Shown here piece by piece: positions 27,195-37,002 of a DNA stretch of 56,953 nt. Source of the stretch: Bacteroidales bacterium. Lineage in GTDB: Bacteria > Bacteroidota > Bacteroidia > Bacteroidales > UBA7960. The stretch's first letter is position 1. Each line of letters opens with the position of its first letter. The stretch is from positions 1 to 56,953 of the forward strand of contig JAAYLH010000080.1 in NCBI GenBank assembly GCA_012521995.1. The letters run 5' to 3'. Under the pieces are notes generated by a model. It was given only the letters and a program-made list of their open reading frames with translations, did not search any database and was not told where the DNA came from. A program made the position numbers and the translations under genes.

Positions 27195-28781
27195 TTAAAA
27201 CTCAACGATGACTTTTCCCTTTATGCGGGCTCCGATCTTAACATCCAGGGTCTGGTCGTCATAAATCCTGACTACCTGTTCCCCCTGGTTGGCTGAAGAC
27301 ACCCTTGCCGCGAGGATTAGGGATGCGCTGTTGAGGAAGGCCTGGGTCTGCTCTTCGTCAAGCAAGATGCGCGTATAGGTACGCTCGGGGGCAATCACAT
27401 GGCCCTGCGCATCAACACTTGCGGATTCTATAAGGTTGAAGTCCTCCACACCTTCGAACAAAACGCCTTGCACCTGGTTAAGGGAGTCGGCAAATTCCAC
27501 CTGCAGGAAGAGTTCGACAGGCATTCCATTCACTACATCCACAGCTAGCTCAATCCATTCCACTTCCTCGATGGAGTCATTGCGCGAAAGCGCCAGTGTA
27601 TCCTTAAAGCTAAAACCCGTGGCAGTGCCGTTCAGGGGCAGTTCGAGCTCTACATGCACATCAAGCCTGCTCTGCTCCAACACAAAAACCTTTTCCTGTG
27701 AGGGGTTTAGCTGGGCAGAGAAACTGGAATAAAGCGTCGTGGGGTAAAGTTCCACCCCGCCTACAATATTGGAGTTATCCCTGTTGAGGATGAACTCGGA
27801 GTAGGCGGTTTGCCCAATCTGATTGATGTCAGGCCCCAAAATGATCCATGGGTTGGGAATACCTGTCAGGGGGTATTCGTTCTCGTCTTTGCGCAGGAAT
27901 AAGTCGTTGGTCTGAACGGCAATATCCAATCCAAAGGAATTCCAGGCCCGAAGTCGAATTCTGGGGTCCTCAAAGTACAGTTCACCTTCAAAATCGCTGT
28001 CAAACAGTCCGATGTTCACCCCCATTCCACCCAGGTTTAGTGGCCTTGGATCAAGGAAACCAACCATTTTCTTCAGCATCATATCCTGAAAGTTCTGGTT
28101 AAGCTCAAAGGTATAAGGCGCATTCGACGGGCTGCCTGACCCGGAAAAAGTCACATCGTAGCTGACATCAAAGAGGTTATGATCAGAACCGGAGGAATAA
28201 AAAAGAAAAGTAAAATCTGCAAGGTTCACTTGGTTGGAAGTCCCAGCTTCAATGGTCATAGAGAAAGGCTGCCCGTTCGCGTTATAGGAATCCTGCACGG
28301 TAAGGGTAACAGAAGCCTGATATCCGTCGGCCGCGAGTCCTGGAGCGAACACCTCCACCCCAAGTATGCCTTCCCTGAATACAATGGAATCGATCTGGTC
28401 ATCATATCCTGTATCATAGCCAAAGGTAAGGGTGGTGCTCCTCACCTTGTCTCTCCCGGAGGGAGAAGCCTGAAAGCTGGCCTGATACTGTTTGTGGGGC
28501 AATTGAAAGAACGTAGCCCCGCTGGCAGAAACCAGCTGGTCGCTGTATACAAGGCTGATCAGCTTATTTTCGCCCACCTCTATCAGGTCGTCATCGTCTT
28601 CCGGGATTAAATCAGATATGGTGATTGTAGAGTGCACCAGGGGCAAGGCAAAGACCGGCTGGTAAGTATAATCGGGAAGCTGATCCATCTCAAAATAGCT
28701 GTAATCGCAGGATGGCACCAGGCCAATGAGCAGCCCCGCCAGGAACAGCCGGAATTTGGTTCTGAAAAAAATCCGTTTCAT
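27195..28781 (-). CDS. Large lipoprotein of unknown function
   Basis: Probable outer-membrane lipoprotein: MKRIFF then a hydrophobic core and a lipobox-like LVPSC with Cys25. The start ATG at 28781 places this signal at the terminus; an upstream in-frame Met at 28862 is rejected for adding 27 residues ahead of the signal. The mature part (about 500 aa) is rich in beta-strand-like segments and contains acidic loops. No catalytic motif was found. It sits between the DUF3352-like gene and the DUF5723 gene, so a shared cell-surface role is plausible. Confidence 0.75.
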   Translation of the reverse strand: MKRIFFRTKFRLFLAGLLIGLVPSCDYSYFEMDQLPDYTYQPVFALPLVHSTITISDLIPEDDDDLIEVGENKLISLVYSDQLVSASGATFFQLPHKQYQASFQASPSGRDKVRSTTLTFGYDTGYDDQIDSIVFREGILGVEVFAPGLAADGYQASVTLTVQDSYNANGQPFSMTIEAGTSNQVNLADFTFLFYSSGSDHNLFDVSYDVTFSGSGSPSNAPYTFELNQNFQDMMLKKMVGFLDPRPLNLGGMGVNIGLFDSDFEGELYFEDPRIRLRAWNSFGLDIAVQTNDLFLRKDENEYPLTGIPNPWIILGPDINQIGQTAYSEFILNRDNSNIVGGVELYPTTLYSSFSAQLNPSQEKVFVLEQSRLDVHVELELPLNGTATGFSFKDTLALSRNDSIEEVEWIELAVDVVNGMPVELFLQVEFADSLNQVQGVLFEGVEDFNLIESASVDAQGHVIAPERTYTRILLDEEQTQAFLNSASLILAARVSSANQGEQVVRIYDDQTLDVKIGARIKGKVIVEF

Positions 28782-28882
28782 AGCGAATGATTTTTTTGGT
28801 AAGCTTTCAGTCAACGAAAGTATGAAAAAATTGGTGTTCAGCATACATGCACCTGATACCATATAAAAATAAGGCTAAAACC

Positions 28883-31597
28883 TCAACGTTCGCCAAGCAG
28901 GTACACCACCAGCCGGTCTTCCCTGACTGTTAATACATTCAAGGCCTGATCCTGTAAGAGGGAAACGAGAGACAATCCCTTTTCGCCGGGCAGGGGAAAA
29001 GGCACCAGAAGCCTGCCTGTTTTATCAAAAAAATAGAGTTGTCCCTGCCCCTCGGCAGTAAGGGCAATAAAAGTTTCCTGACCCACCCTAAGCTGTTGCA
29101 AGGGTAAGGCAGCTTGACCCGAAAGCGCCTGCGAGAACAAAGGCGTTCCCAGCCTGTCAAATCCCCGCAGCTGCTCCTGATCGGCAAAGATATAGACAGG
29201 GTCCTTTCCCAGGGCAGGCTTCACAAGCAGAAAGCCTGCTCCGGGGCCCAGCGAGTCGAGAACAAATGACTCCACCGCTCCGTTTTCGTCCATTTGAAGC
29301 ACCGTTCCTTCCGGACCCAGGGCCACAAAGTGTTTTCTCTCCCTTTGCTCCAGGGTAAATACAGGGTTTCGGGGCGCCAGGCGGAATGCTTCTGGCACGT
29401 TCATGCGCCTTTTCCCACGACGGTCAAAAAAGTAAGGCTTGCCTCCCTCATCAACCACCACCAGGTAATCGCGACTTCCAAGCTTCAGGTATTGAACGGC
29501 AGAAGCGGCAGGCTGGTCCAGTTCAGGCAACAGCCACCCTCCAACGCGTCGGCCGTCAACACTGAAGTTATAAACACGCTGGTCATCACCGACAAACAAG
29601 ATACGGTAATTGCGGTCGGCTTCATAATCCACAACGCTGATTCCTGTCTGTGTTTCTGAAGAGAGACGCTTGGGAAAACCTTCCACGTCTTTGCCGTTGC
29701 GATCAATGAGGTGCAGGTGGCTAGGGGTGCTGAACAGGTATTGCAGTCGGCCATTTTTATAGCGGTCCACTTGATACACCGGTGAGTTCACAAGGCCTTT
29801 GACTGGCTTTTTCCAGAGCACTTTCCCAAAGCGGTCGACCAGGTAAAATGTCCCGTTCACGTCCTGTACCACAATTTCCATTGACCCGTCCACATGATTC
29901 TTCATGCCAAAGGGGGGCGTATGTGCAGTGGTATCCAGCCTGAGCTCCCACAAATGGCGGTGAAGGCGGGAAGCTTCACCCCCCTGACTGTGCAGCGATA
30001 CGTTGGAAAAAAACAATCCCCCGCGATGAGCCGAAAACTGGGCTGTCAGGCGATCCAGGGGATATATGCCTTCGCCGATCTGCTCAAGCAGACGCCTGAT
30101 GCCCTCCTTCCAAGTAGGTTTCACCATCTCCGACAAATAGGGAATGTTGACCATATACAGCAGGTTGGATGCAGGCTGCTGAAAAATAAAATCCTCCGAC
30201 AGACGGGGCTCCTTACCTACCACTTGCCCGTAATAGATCTGCATCAGGGCTTGCTTCACCACCTGGGGACTCGCCCCCGCCAGCAGAACGGAATCCTGAA
30301 GAGCCACAAATGGCCTTTCCTCCGGCAACATGCCACGGGTAAGGTTGTTCACAAGGCCTGATGGGATAAACTGCCAGATGACCCGGTCGAAAACCGTATC
30401 AATAGGCAAAAGGCTTGCATCCTGCTCATCCCACAGCCCGGGGGTGTTCATCTGCTCCCAGAGTCCCTCGGGCTCGCTGAGATGAATCAGCGACAGCTTT
30501 CCCTCCGCGTAACTCATCCCGGGGGCATATAGCATGACCGAGGCCATCGACTGGCCAAGAAATGGAAAAAGCATCGCCTGTCTTGAAGTGTCCCCCTCTC
30601 CTTGCTCCACATCAATAGAGGGAAACATACCAATTGAATCCCCCTGCTCGCTGACCCGCTCAGAGTTGAGGATGGCAAAAGCGGCACTGGCCGAGGGAAT
30701 GTATTCAAGCAAAAAGGGTTCTGAAGGAGCCTGTTCCGAAAAGCGCCCCAGGAAGTCCCCTGGTTCTTTCCCTGACTGCGCAAATCCCGTAAGCCTAATC
30801 TCATCACCAATAAGCGCCATATCCCATCCCATCCATCCCGAGAAAGCCTCGCAGGGCATCAGGGAAGGGGGTTGCAGGCTCAAGAACAACCCCATCACTT
30901 CACACAGGCGCTGACCATTGAAAAAGACATTGTTCGCCCGCCTTCCTGCCACGGTACGAATATCCTGCAGCTCAGCAACGGTCACCAAAGAGCTGCCCGA
31001 GATGTCTTGCGTTATGGTGTGCTCAATGAGCCTTCTGCCCGTGCTAAGCAAGAGGGAACCTTTGTAAAAGGAGGCATACAGGGGCTTGCCCTCAGCGGGT
31101 TTAAAAAGATATACCATGTTCCCAAGGAAGTCATGTTCTTTTACTCCTGCGCCCTGAGCCCATAGGGCATCCAGCATTCGCTCAATCTGCCGCAAGCCTG
31201 AATCAGGATTAAACCTGATCTGCAGCAATACCGGAGACTCCCCACGCATGGAAGTGTGTACCGATACCAGCACGCGGGTATTCTTTATTGCGGCTTGGAA
31301 TTCAGCATTGGTGTCTGACAGAGAGTCGAGCATACTCAGTCGCCCCCTAAGGCGAGCCACCTCCTCCAGAGATATCAACTCATCCCAAGCCAGCGTATCC
31401 GAAAGGAAAAACGAGGTGATGTCTTTGGTTTCGTTTAAATCGACTACCAGCCAGGCATCCGACGGGACCAGGGCGAAAGGGTCCAGATTGCGGATTTCGC
31501 TGCGGCGCTGAAAATGCACAAGCAAGCCCCAAAGGACAACAACTATAAGGATGACTGCGATAAAAAAAGCCCAGGCATCAAATCGAAATTTCTTCAT
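28883..31597 (-). CDS. DUF3352-like anchored protein with propeller-like C-terminus
   Basis: 904 aa with one N-terminal membrane helix (about residues 9-27) and a large outside part. Residues 40-520 look like DUF3352-type (ALVPSDAWLVVDLNE, LYASFYKGSLLLSTGRRLIE). From about 600 on the sequence has repeats such as FYLVDRFGKVLWKKPVKG, LHLIDRNGKDVEGFPKRL and PYFFDRRGKRRMNVP, resembling PQQ-like beta-propeller blades. No enzyme motif seen. It is 23 bp downstream of the T9SS subtilisin gene, so an operon is likely. Family assignment is tentative. Confidence 0.65.
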   Translation of the reverse strand: MKKFRFDAWAFFIAVILIVVVLWGLLVHFQRRSEIRNLDPFALVPSDAWLVVDLNETKDITSFFLSDTLAWDELISLEEVARLRGRLSMLDSLSDTNAEFQAAIKNTRVLVSVHTSMRGESPVLLQIRFNPDSGLRQIERMLDALWAQGAGVKEHDFLGNMVYLFKPAEGKPLYASFYKGSLLLSTGRRLIEHTITQDISGSSLVTVAELQDIRTVAGRRANNVFFNGQRLCEVMGLFLSLQPPSLMPCEAFSGWMGWDMALIGDEIRLTGFAQSGKEPGDFLGRFSEQAPSEPFLLEYIPSASAAFAILNSERVSEQGDSIGMFPSIDVEQGEGDTSRQAMLFPFLGQSMASVMLYAPGMSYAEGKLSLIHLSEPEGLWEQMNTPGLWDEQDASLLPIDTVFDRVIWQFIPSGLVNNLTRGMLPEERPFVALQDSVLLAGASPQVVKQALMQIYYGQVVGKEPRLSEDFIFQQPASNLLYMVNIPYLSEMVKPTWKEGIRRLLEQIGEGIYPLDRLTAQFSAHRGGLFFSNVSLHSQGGEASRLHRHLWELRLDTTAHTPPFGMKNHVDGSMEIVVQDVNGTFYLVDRFGKVLWKKPVKGLVNSPVYQVDRYKNGRLQYLFSTPSHLHLIDRNGKDVEGFPKRLSSETQTGISVVDYEADRNYRILFVGDDQRVYNFSVDGRRVGGWLLPELDQPAASAVQYLKLGSRDYLVVVDEGGKPYFFDRRGKRRMNVPEAFRLAPRNPVFTLEQRERKHFVALGPEGTVLQMDENGAVESFVLDSLGPGAGFLLVKPALGKDPVYIFADQEQLRGFDRLGTPLFSQALSGQAALPLQQLRVGQETFIALTAEGQGQLYFFDKTGRLLVPFPLPGEKGLSLVSLLQDQALNVLTVREDRLVVYLLGER

Positions 31598-31620
31598 ATA
31601 CTATCCTTTGGCGGGATTGA

Positions 31621-34470
31621 TTATTCGAGCCTTAACAGGATAAACTGCTCCTGCTTGTTATAGCTTTCCAGTTGCAGGATATAACTGCCCGGCTCAAGGG
31701 AAGGAACAGAGAACTTAAACTCCTGCAGGCTCCCTGCCTGCGTTTGTATCTCCTTTTGCCAAACCCTGCGCCCCTCAAGACTGAGGAGGGATACCACAGC
31801 GCTCCCTGTAGTTTCAGCGGTCAATTCCACAGAAAAGCCGTCCCGGAAAGGATTGGGGAATACCCGCCTGATCTGCTGACCTACGTACTTGCTCAGGGCA
31901 GGGGGCAGCCCTACCTGATCGAGACCGTGATACCCTTTGTAGGCAGCTTCGGCGCTGGCCTGAAGATCTAACAGGTGATCCCCTGCCAGGATCGCATAGG
32001 CCACCAACAGGGTATCACCTGCAGGCAGATAATGCGGCCCGCTGGACACCAAGGTGGAGATTTCATTGTCCGTATCAAAGATTCCTGCCGTATTCCTGCT
32101 GGTGCGCAGGGCATTGTATTTCTCAAAATGGGTAAATCCATCACTGATGTTGATGCTTCCGTTGGCGCCCTTGTTGTCGAAGGCATAATGGTGCATCTCC
32201 CCTTCTGTGAGCAGGCTGATCCCCGAATAATGCCCGCCCTCAGCCGAAAAAGCATACCCCAGGCGATTCGCCTGATCGAAGGCGGCACGGTGGTTTTTGG
32301 GGTCATTATTCAGCCAGTTGGCAAAAAAGCCTGCATAAAAATTTGGCAGTTCCTGACCGCTCTGATTAATCAAACGGTATTCGAGGATCAGGAACTTATC
32401 CCTGGGGAAGTCCTCCCACAGCAATGCCCGATAATCCACTTTCAGCCCAATGGTGCTCAGGCCTCCGCCACTGTCATTAAAGCTGCCTTCCACTTCTACA
32501 TCGGCCCATTGAGGGTCGTCAGGAAGTTGTGCAACCTGCAGGGGGACGAGAAACTGGTTAAAGGTGCCAGAGGCCGCGCCAAACAGATTATCCACCACCT
32601 TGTTGGTATTGAGGCCTGCCATGAATCCCGCAGCCCTAACCATGTTGGGACCGTTGCGGTATACAAAGCCGAGGCCCTGGCTGTAACTGGGATAATTGAA
32701 TCCAAGAGTCCCGCTGGAACTCAGAGTCGTGGATATTTTATTGACCCTCAAATTGATAAAATCAACATTAAACAACAGGCTGAAGATTTGCCGCCCTGCA
32801 TATTCGCCCGCTTCATTGAAAAATTCGATCATGAAATACACCTGCTGATTTGAAGGAATACCCAACTGAAGTTGCAGCAGGAAAGGTTCAGTCTCGTTGG
32901 TCACCACCTGGCCCGTCCCCATGGCTCCCAGGCTGATTTGCTGGTTCTGAACCAGCACCCATTCTGAAAGCGAGGTCAGTTTTGCCGTGATGTTTTGGGA
33001 AGGCGCCAGCAGGTTCTCAAAACTGGAGGCCAGAGCCACACTTTGCCCGCCTTGAAATGCCCCAAAACTTTCAGCATCCTCAAGATGACCTAACATATCC
33101 ACATACGAATGCCCGGTTTCAGTAAGGGCACGGTACATGTTGAGACGGCCTGTGCCAAGCTGGCCTGCGTAGGCTTCATTGCCTGCCAGGGTGTCAATGT
33201 TATCAGTGGTGGCCTTCAACTGCGCGGCAATCTGGCGGGCGCTGTATTCGGGGAAATAATGCCTGAGAATGGCGGCCGCACCTGCAACCGCCGGTGTAGC
33301 CATGGACGTGCCGCTCGAGTTGATGTAGGTGGCGTTGACAAAGGTCGAAAGAATGCTAGCCCCAGGTGCGCTCATATCTACAAAGATATTGTAGGTGGAA
33401 CCGCTCCACTTGAGGTCACTGCTGTTGGTGGCGGCTACACTCAGCGCATTATGATAGGTGGCGGGATAGAAAGGAACCTGATTGTTGTCGTTACCTGCGG
33501 CCGCCACCACCAGAGCATCCCTGTTATAGGTGGCATAATCCACGATATCCCTTCCGTACTGTCCTGCCCCCGAGGTGCTGCCCCACGAACAATTGATCAC
33601 GCTGGCCCCGCGATCGGCAGCATACACAATACCCTCATATGACATGGTCAGACGACCCAGCTCATCATCCACCTTCACAGTCATAAAACGCGAGTGAAAG
33701 CCTGTTCCGGCTATGCCCGTACCATTGTCGGGAGTGGCAGCGGCTATGCCTGCCACATGTACACCGTGCCCGCTGTAATAATACTGAGGATCATTCGTGT
33801 TCATAGCAAGATCCCATCCGTAAAAATTATCCACAAAGCCGTCGTTGTCGCTGTCCTCACCGTTCAGGGTGTCGTTATAATTGTAGGCGATGGCGTTGAT
33901 GAGGTCGGGATGGAACCGGTCGTTGCCCGTATCCACAATGGCAATGACCACTGTGGAGTCTCCTTTTGAGATTTCCCAGGCATCGAAGGCCTGGATGCGC
34001 TGCAGATTATACTGCGAGTCAAGCATGGGGTCATCGGGAACATAAAGCAATTGGGGAAGATAGCGAGGCTCGGCATATTCCACCAGTCCTGTGGCATACA
34101 ATGCCTGTATGGCCTCCTCCAGGCGGTGAGGCTCGTCCAGTTCAAGCCTGTAAATCCTCGAGAGGTCCACCAGGGGCTCCCCACGCCCGTTGAATTTTTG
34201 CGCAGGCGCCTCGTGCATTGGAAAGATCTTCTGCAAGTCCTCAGCACGGTAACGGGCTATCCAGCCCTCCATCAGAGGGTGGTTTATCTGGTGAGTTTTG
34301 GCCACGGGAACCAGGTCAGGCTTGATTTTAAAAACCACCTGACCCTCAACATATTCCCCTGCCTTCAGATCCCCTGGCGCTTCAAAAAAAACAGGAGGCA
34401 CTGGCCAGGCCTTAATGGAAAAACCCAGCAGCAGGCATCCGATCAGAAAGAACTTAAATATTCCGGACAT
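31621..34470 (-). CDS. S8 subtilisin-like peptidase with T9SS sorting tail
   Basis: Secreted serine protease (949 aa). Signal peptide residues 1-22; an inhibitory pro-region about 35-145; peptidase domain about 155-450 with the catalytic triad Asp180 (IAIVDTGND), His235 (SGHGVHVAGI) and Ser389 (SSGTSMATPAVAG). The middle 470-860 is an unassigned beta-rich region. The last about 80 residues, beginning RRVFPNPFRDGFSVEL and ending GSYILQLE..., are a type A T9SS C-terminal sorting domain, so the enzyme should cross the outer membrane by the type IX system and be retained on the surface. First gene of a minus-strand block that continues to 25769. Confidence 0.95.
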   Translation of the reverse strand: MSGIFKFFLIGCLLLGFSIKAWPVPPVFFEAPGDLKAGEYVEGQVVFKIKPDLVPVAKTHQINHPLMEGWIARYRAEDLQKIFPMHEAPAQKFNGRGEPLVDLSRIYRLELDEPHRLEEAIQALYATGLVEYAEPRYLPQLLYVPDDPMLDSQYNLQRIQAFDAWEISKGDSTVVIAIVDTGNDRFHPDLINAIAYNYNDTLNGEDSDNDGFVDNFYGWDLAMNTNDPQYYYSGHGVHVAGIAAATPDNGTGIAGTGFHSRFMTVKVDDELGRLTMSYEGIVYAADRGASVINCSWGSTSGAGQYGRDIVDYATYNRDALVVAAAGNDNNQVPFYPATYHNALSVAATNSSDLKWSGSTYNIFVDMSAPGASILSTFVNATYINSSGTSMATPAVAGAAAILRHYFPEYSARQIAAQLKATTDNIDTLAGNEAYAGQLGTGRLNMYRALTETGHSYVDMLGHLEDAESFGAFQGGQSVALASSFENLLAPSQNITAKLTSLSEWVLVQNQQISLGAMGTGQVVTNETEPFLLQLQLGIPSNQQVYFMIEFFNEAGEYAGRQIFSLLFNVDFINLRVNKISTTLSSSGTLGFNYPSYSQGLGFVYRNGPNMVRAAGFMAGLNTNKVVDNLFGAASGTFNQFLVPLQVAQLPDDPQWADVEVEGSFNDSGGGLSTIGLKVDYRALLWEDFPRDKFLILEYRLINQSGQELPNFYAGFFANWLNNDPKNHRAAFDQANRLGYAFSAEGGHYSGISLLTEGEMHHYAFDNKGANGSINISDGFTHFEKYNALRTSRNTAGIFDTDNEISTLVSSGPHYLPAGDTLLVAYAILAGDHLLDLQASAEAAYKGYHGLDQVGLPPALSKYVGQQIRRVFPNPFRDGFSVELTAETTGSAVVSLLSLEGRRVWQKEIQTQAGSLQEFKFSVPSLEPGSYILQLESYNKQEQFILLRLE

Positions 34471-34559
34471 TCTTGCCTATTTTAAGGGATAAAATTAATC
34501 AAAAGGGGATAATACGTCAACTTTATTCCTCAAACTTATTCTTTTGCTGGGGTTTTTTC

Positions 34560-34567
34560 TAATTTTG
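34560..34567 (+). promoter_or_regulatory. Candidate -7 element for the phosphate transporter
   Basis: TAATTTTG matches TAnnTTTG, 22 bp before the ATG at 34590. No convincing -33 element at the usual spacing. Confidence 0.35.
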
Positions 34568-34589
34568 AGGCCGGTTTCAAAATCTAATC

Positions 34590-35633
34590 ATGATATCCCC
34601 TTTCTTCAGCCATTTGCTGATCCCTTTCCTGGTGGCCATGTTCCTGGCCATCAATATGGGTGGCAGTGGCACCGGACCCAGCTTCTCGGCTGCCTACGGG
34701 GCCAATACCATCCGAAGGTTTAAAATCCCGGGGCTCTTTGGTATCTTTGTTTTCGTTGGCGCCCTGGTGGCCGGGAAAAGAGTCGCCCTTACCATGGGGC
34801 GCGATATGCTCGATCCCGATGAAATGACCCTTGTGGTTACCACCATTGTCCTGCTTGCCGTGGCCCTTTCTCTGTTCTTGGCCAACCTCCTCTCTGTGCC
34901 CCAGTCCACCAGCCAGTCGGCGGTGTTCTCCCTGGCAGGGGCTGCCCTCTACCTCAAGAATTTCAACACCCATAAGCTGTTTACCGAAATCATCCCCATT
35001 TGGTTTCTGTTGCCACTTGCCGGTTTTTTTTTCATGCTGTTCATTTGCGTCCTTTACGATTATTTCAACCGGCGCTGGCCCCACCTGAAGGAAAAGCTGG
35101 GCAACCCAAAACTCAGCAGAATCCTCATCCTGCTCTCAGCCTGCTATGTGGCATTTGCCATCGGCGCAAATAATGTGGCCAATGCCTCGGGACCCCTTGC
35201 AGGAATGGTTACCAACGAACTGGGCATAGACCCTGCCGATGAGAAGAGTTTTCTGGTGATTGCCATCCTGACCACCCTGCTCATTGCCCCCTGTTTTGCG
35301 ATTGGAAGCTCCCTGTTGGGATTCAGGGTGGTGAAAACCACAGGAAAAGGCATCACTTCTTTCGGGCGCAACGGGGCCATTGCCATTTCCTTCGTCACCG
35401 CCTCCCTCCTGCTGCTGGTGTCGGTCACAAAAGGTATTCCTACCTCGCTGGTGCAGCTCAACGCCTTTGCCATCATGGCCCTGAGCATCCACAAGGAGGG
35501 CTGGCAGAAGACCATCTTCCACCGTACCCTGCAAAAATTCTGGACAGTATGGCTCCTGGCCCCTTCCTTTGCATTCATCACCTCTTACCTGCTGGTGATG
35601 CTGGCCGATCATTTGGGAATGCTCCTGATTTAA
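34590..35633 (+). CDS. PiT family inorganic phosphate transporter
   Basis: Inner-membrane low-affinity phosphate:cation symporter (347 aa). The two inverted PiT signatures are visible: NMGGSGTGPSFSAAYGANTI near residues 22-41 and AIGANNVANASGPLAGMVTNE about 190-210. About ten hydrophobic segments. Length matches the shorter PiT proteins. It is divergent from the subtilisin gene. Nothing suggests whether the coupling ion is Na or H. Confidence 0.95.
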   Translation: MISPFFSHLLIPFLVAMFLAINMGGSGTGPSFSAAYGANTIRRFKIPGLFGIFVFVGALVAGKRVALTMGRDMLDPDEMTLVVTTIVLLAVALSLFLANLLSVPQSTSQSAVFSLAGAALYLKNFNTHKLFTEIIPIWFLLPLAGFFFMLFICVLYDYFNRRWPHLKEKLGNPKLSRILILLSACYVAFAIGANNVANASGPLAGMVTNELGIDPADEKSFLVIAILTTLLIAPCFAIGSSLLGFRVVKTTGKGITSFGRNGAIAISFVTASLLLLVSVTKGIPTSLVQLNAFAIMALSIHKEGWQKTIFHRTLQKFWTVWLLAPSFAFITSYLLVMLADHLGMLLI

Positions 35634-35651
35634 GCTTGTTTTTAGAGAATT

Positions 35652-36107
35652 CTATCCATTAAGGGAAGGATAGTCAGGCACTTCTTCCAGGAAAACCCAG
35701 TCATTGCCCTCCCCTTTCTTGAGGCAGCAGTAATGGACCAGTCCGTTGGTCACAAGCAGGTACTTTACCCCAAAGTTGAAGTTGTAACGGGCGATCTGGT
35801 CAAATACGTCCTGGCTTAGCTTCACCGAAGGGGCCTTGCATTCGACAATCATCAGGGGCTGGCCGTCCGTGCCGTAAATTATGGCATCGGCCCGCTTCTG
35901 CATCCAGTGATACTTCAGAGAGACCTCAACGGCAATCAGCCCCAGCGGGTATTGCTTTTGCACGTGTAACCACGCCAGGAAGTGCTGCCTGACCCACTCT
36001 TCAGGCGTCAGGCTCACAAATTTCCTTCGGAAGATGTCGAAGATCTGTTTCTTGTCTTCCTCCTCCCGTATGCGAAAGGGAAATGCCGGTAAATTGAGTG
36101 ATTGCAT
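35652..36107 (-). CDS. Stand-alone HsdR N-terminal domain (PD-D/ExK-like) protein
   Basis: 151-aa protein with the HSDR_N nuclease-like domain: RADAIIYGTDGQPLMIVECKAPSVKLS gives the D...ExK arrangement (Asp of RADAII, then ECK). It lacks the helicase region of a type I restriction subunit and no hsdM or hsdS is near. Such short copies are frequent in Bacteroidota, and their role is unknown. It is convergent with the phosphate transporter, 18 bp apart, and divergent from amn. Confidence 0.85.
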   Translation of the reverse strand: MQSLNLPAFPFRIREEEDKKQIFDIFRRKFVSLTPEEWVRQHFLAWLHVQKQYPLGLIAVEVSLKYHWMQKRADAIIYGTDGQPLMIVECKAPSVKLSQDVFDQIARYNFNFGVKYLLVTNGLVHYCCLKKGEGNDWVFLEEVPDYPSLNG

Positions 36108-36158
36108 AGATATTCGGTGACAACTTTGTCAAAATTACTAATTTCGTAAAGCTTTCTT

Positions 36159-36166
36159 TATATTTG
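36159..36166 (+). promoter_or_regulatory. Candidate -7 element for amn
   Basis: TATATTTG matches TAnnTTTG exactly, 32 bp upstream of the ATG. No convincing -33 element at the usual spacing; the nearest TTTG is 30 bp upstream. Confidence 0.45.
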
Positions 36167-36198
36167 TTGTCTCATGTTTTTTCTTTTATTTCATTCTT

Positions 36199-36981
36199 AT
36201 GAAGACGCGCGAAGAAATCGTTGAGAACTGGCTGTATCGCTATACAGGGACCCATTCCGAAGAAATGGGCAAATACATCCTGCTGACCAACTTCAATCAG
36301 TATCTGCATATGTTTTCACAATGGTTCAAGGTTCCCATCCTGGGTTCCGACCGGGCCATGCCCAGCGCCACGCACGACAAGATCAGCATGATCAATTTTG
36401 GCATGGGCAGCGCCAACGCAGCCACCATTATGGATCTGTTGAGCAGCGTGAAGCCCAAGGCAGTGCTGTTCCTGGGCAAATGCGGAGGGCTCAAGAAGAT
36501 CAACAGCCTGGGCGACCTGATCCTCCCCATTGCCGCCATCCGGGGCGAGGGTACCTCAAACGACTACTTCCCCCCCGAAGTGCCTGCCCTGCCTGCTTTT
36601 AACCTTCAGAAAGCCGTTTCCACAAACATCCGAAACCACAACCTGGACTATTGGACAGGCACCATTTACACCACCAACCGCAGGGTCTGGGAACACGACG
36701 AGGAGTTTAAAAACTACCTGCGCAAAATCAGGGTGATGGGCATCGACATGGAAACCGCCACCATATTCTCCGTGGGGTTCTATAACGGCATTCCCTCAGG
36801 CGCCCTCTTGCTCGTATCCGATCAGCCCATGATCTCCACAGGCATCAAAACCGAGGAAAGCGATAAGGTCGTTTCCCAGAACTTTGTGCACAAACACCTG
36901 GAGATAGGCGTGGATGCCCTGAAAGAATTGATAAACCACGGCCTTACCGTGAAACACCTGAAATTCCATTACGACGAATAA
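36199..36981 (+). CDS. amn: AMP nucleosidase
   Basis: Cytoplasmic hydrolase of AMP to adenine and ribose 5-phosphate, of the short (about 260 aa) Bacteroidota form lacking the long N-terminal domain of E. coli Amn. Family stretches are FLGKCGGLKKINSLGDLILPIAAIRGEGTSNDYFPPEVPALP and VMGIDMETATIFSVGFYNGIPSGALLLVSDQP. The latter holds the nucleobase-binding MExAT-type motif of the PNP/UDP phosphorylase fold. It lies just upstream of holA, with a 21-bp gap, and may be co-transcribed. Confidence 0.93.
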   Translation: MKTREEIVENWLYRYTGTHSEEMGKYILLTNFNQYLHMFSQWFKVPILGSDRAMPSATHDKISMINFGMGSANAATIMDLLSSVKPKAVLFLGKCGGLKKINSLGDLILPIAAIRGEGTSNDYFPPEVPALPAFNLQKAVSTNIRNHNLDYWTGTIYTTNRRVWEHDEEFKNYLRKIRVMGIDMETATIFSVGFYNGIPSGALLLVSDQPMISTGIKTEESDKVVSQNFVHKHLEIGVDALKELINHGLTVKHLKFHYDE

Positions 36982-37002
36982 AACCCCGGGAGCACGTCCC
37001 CT

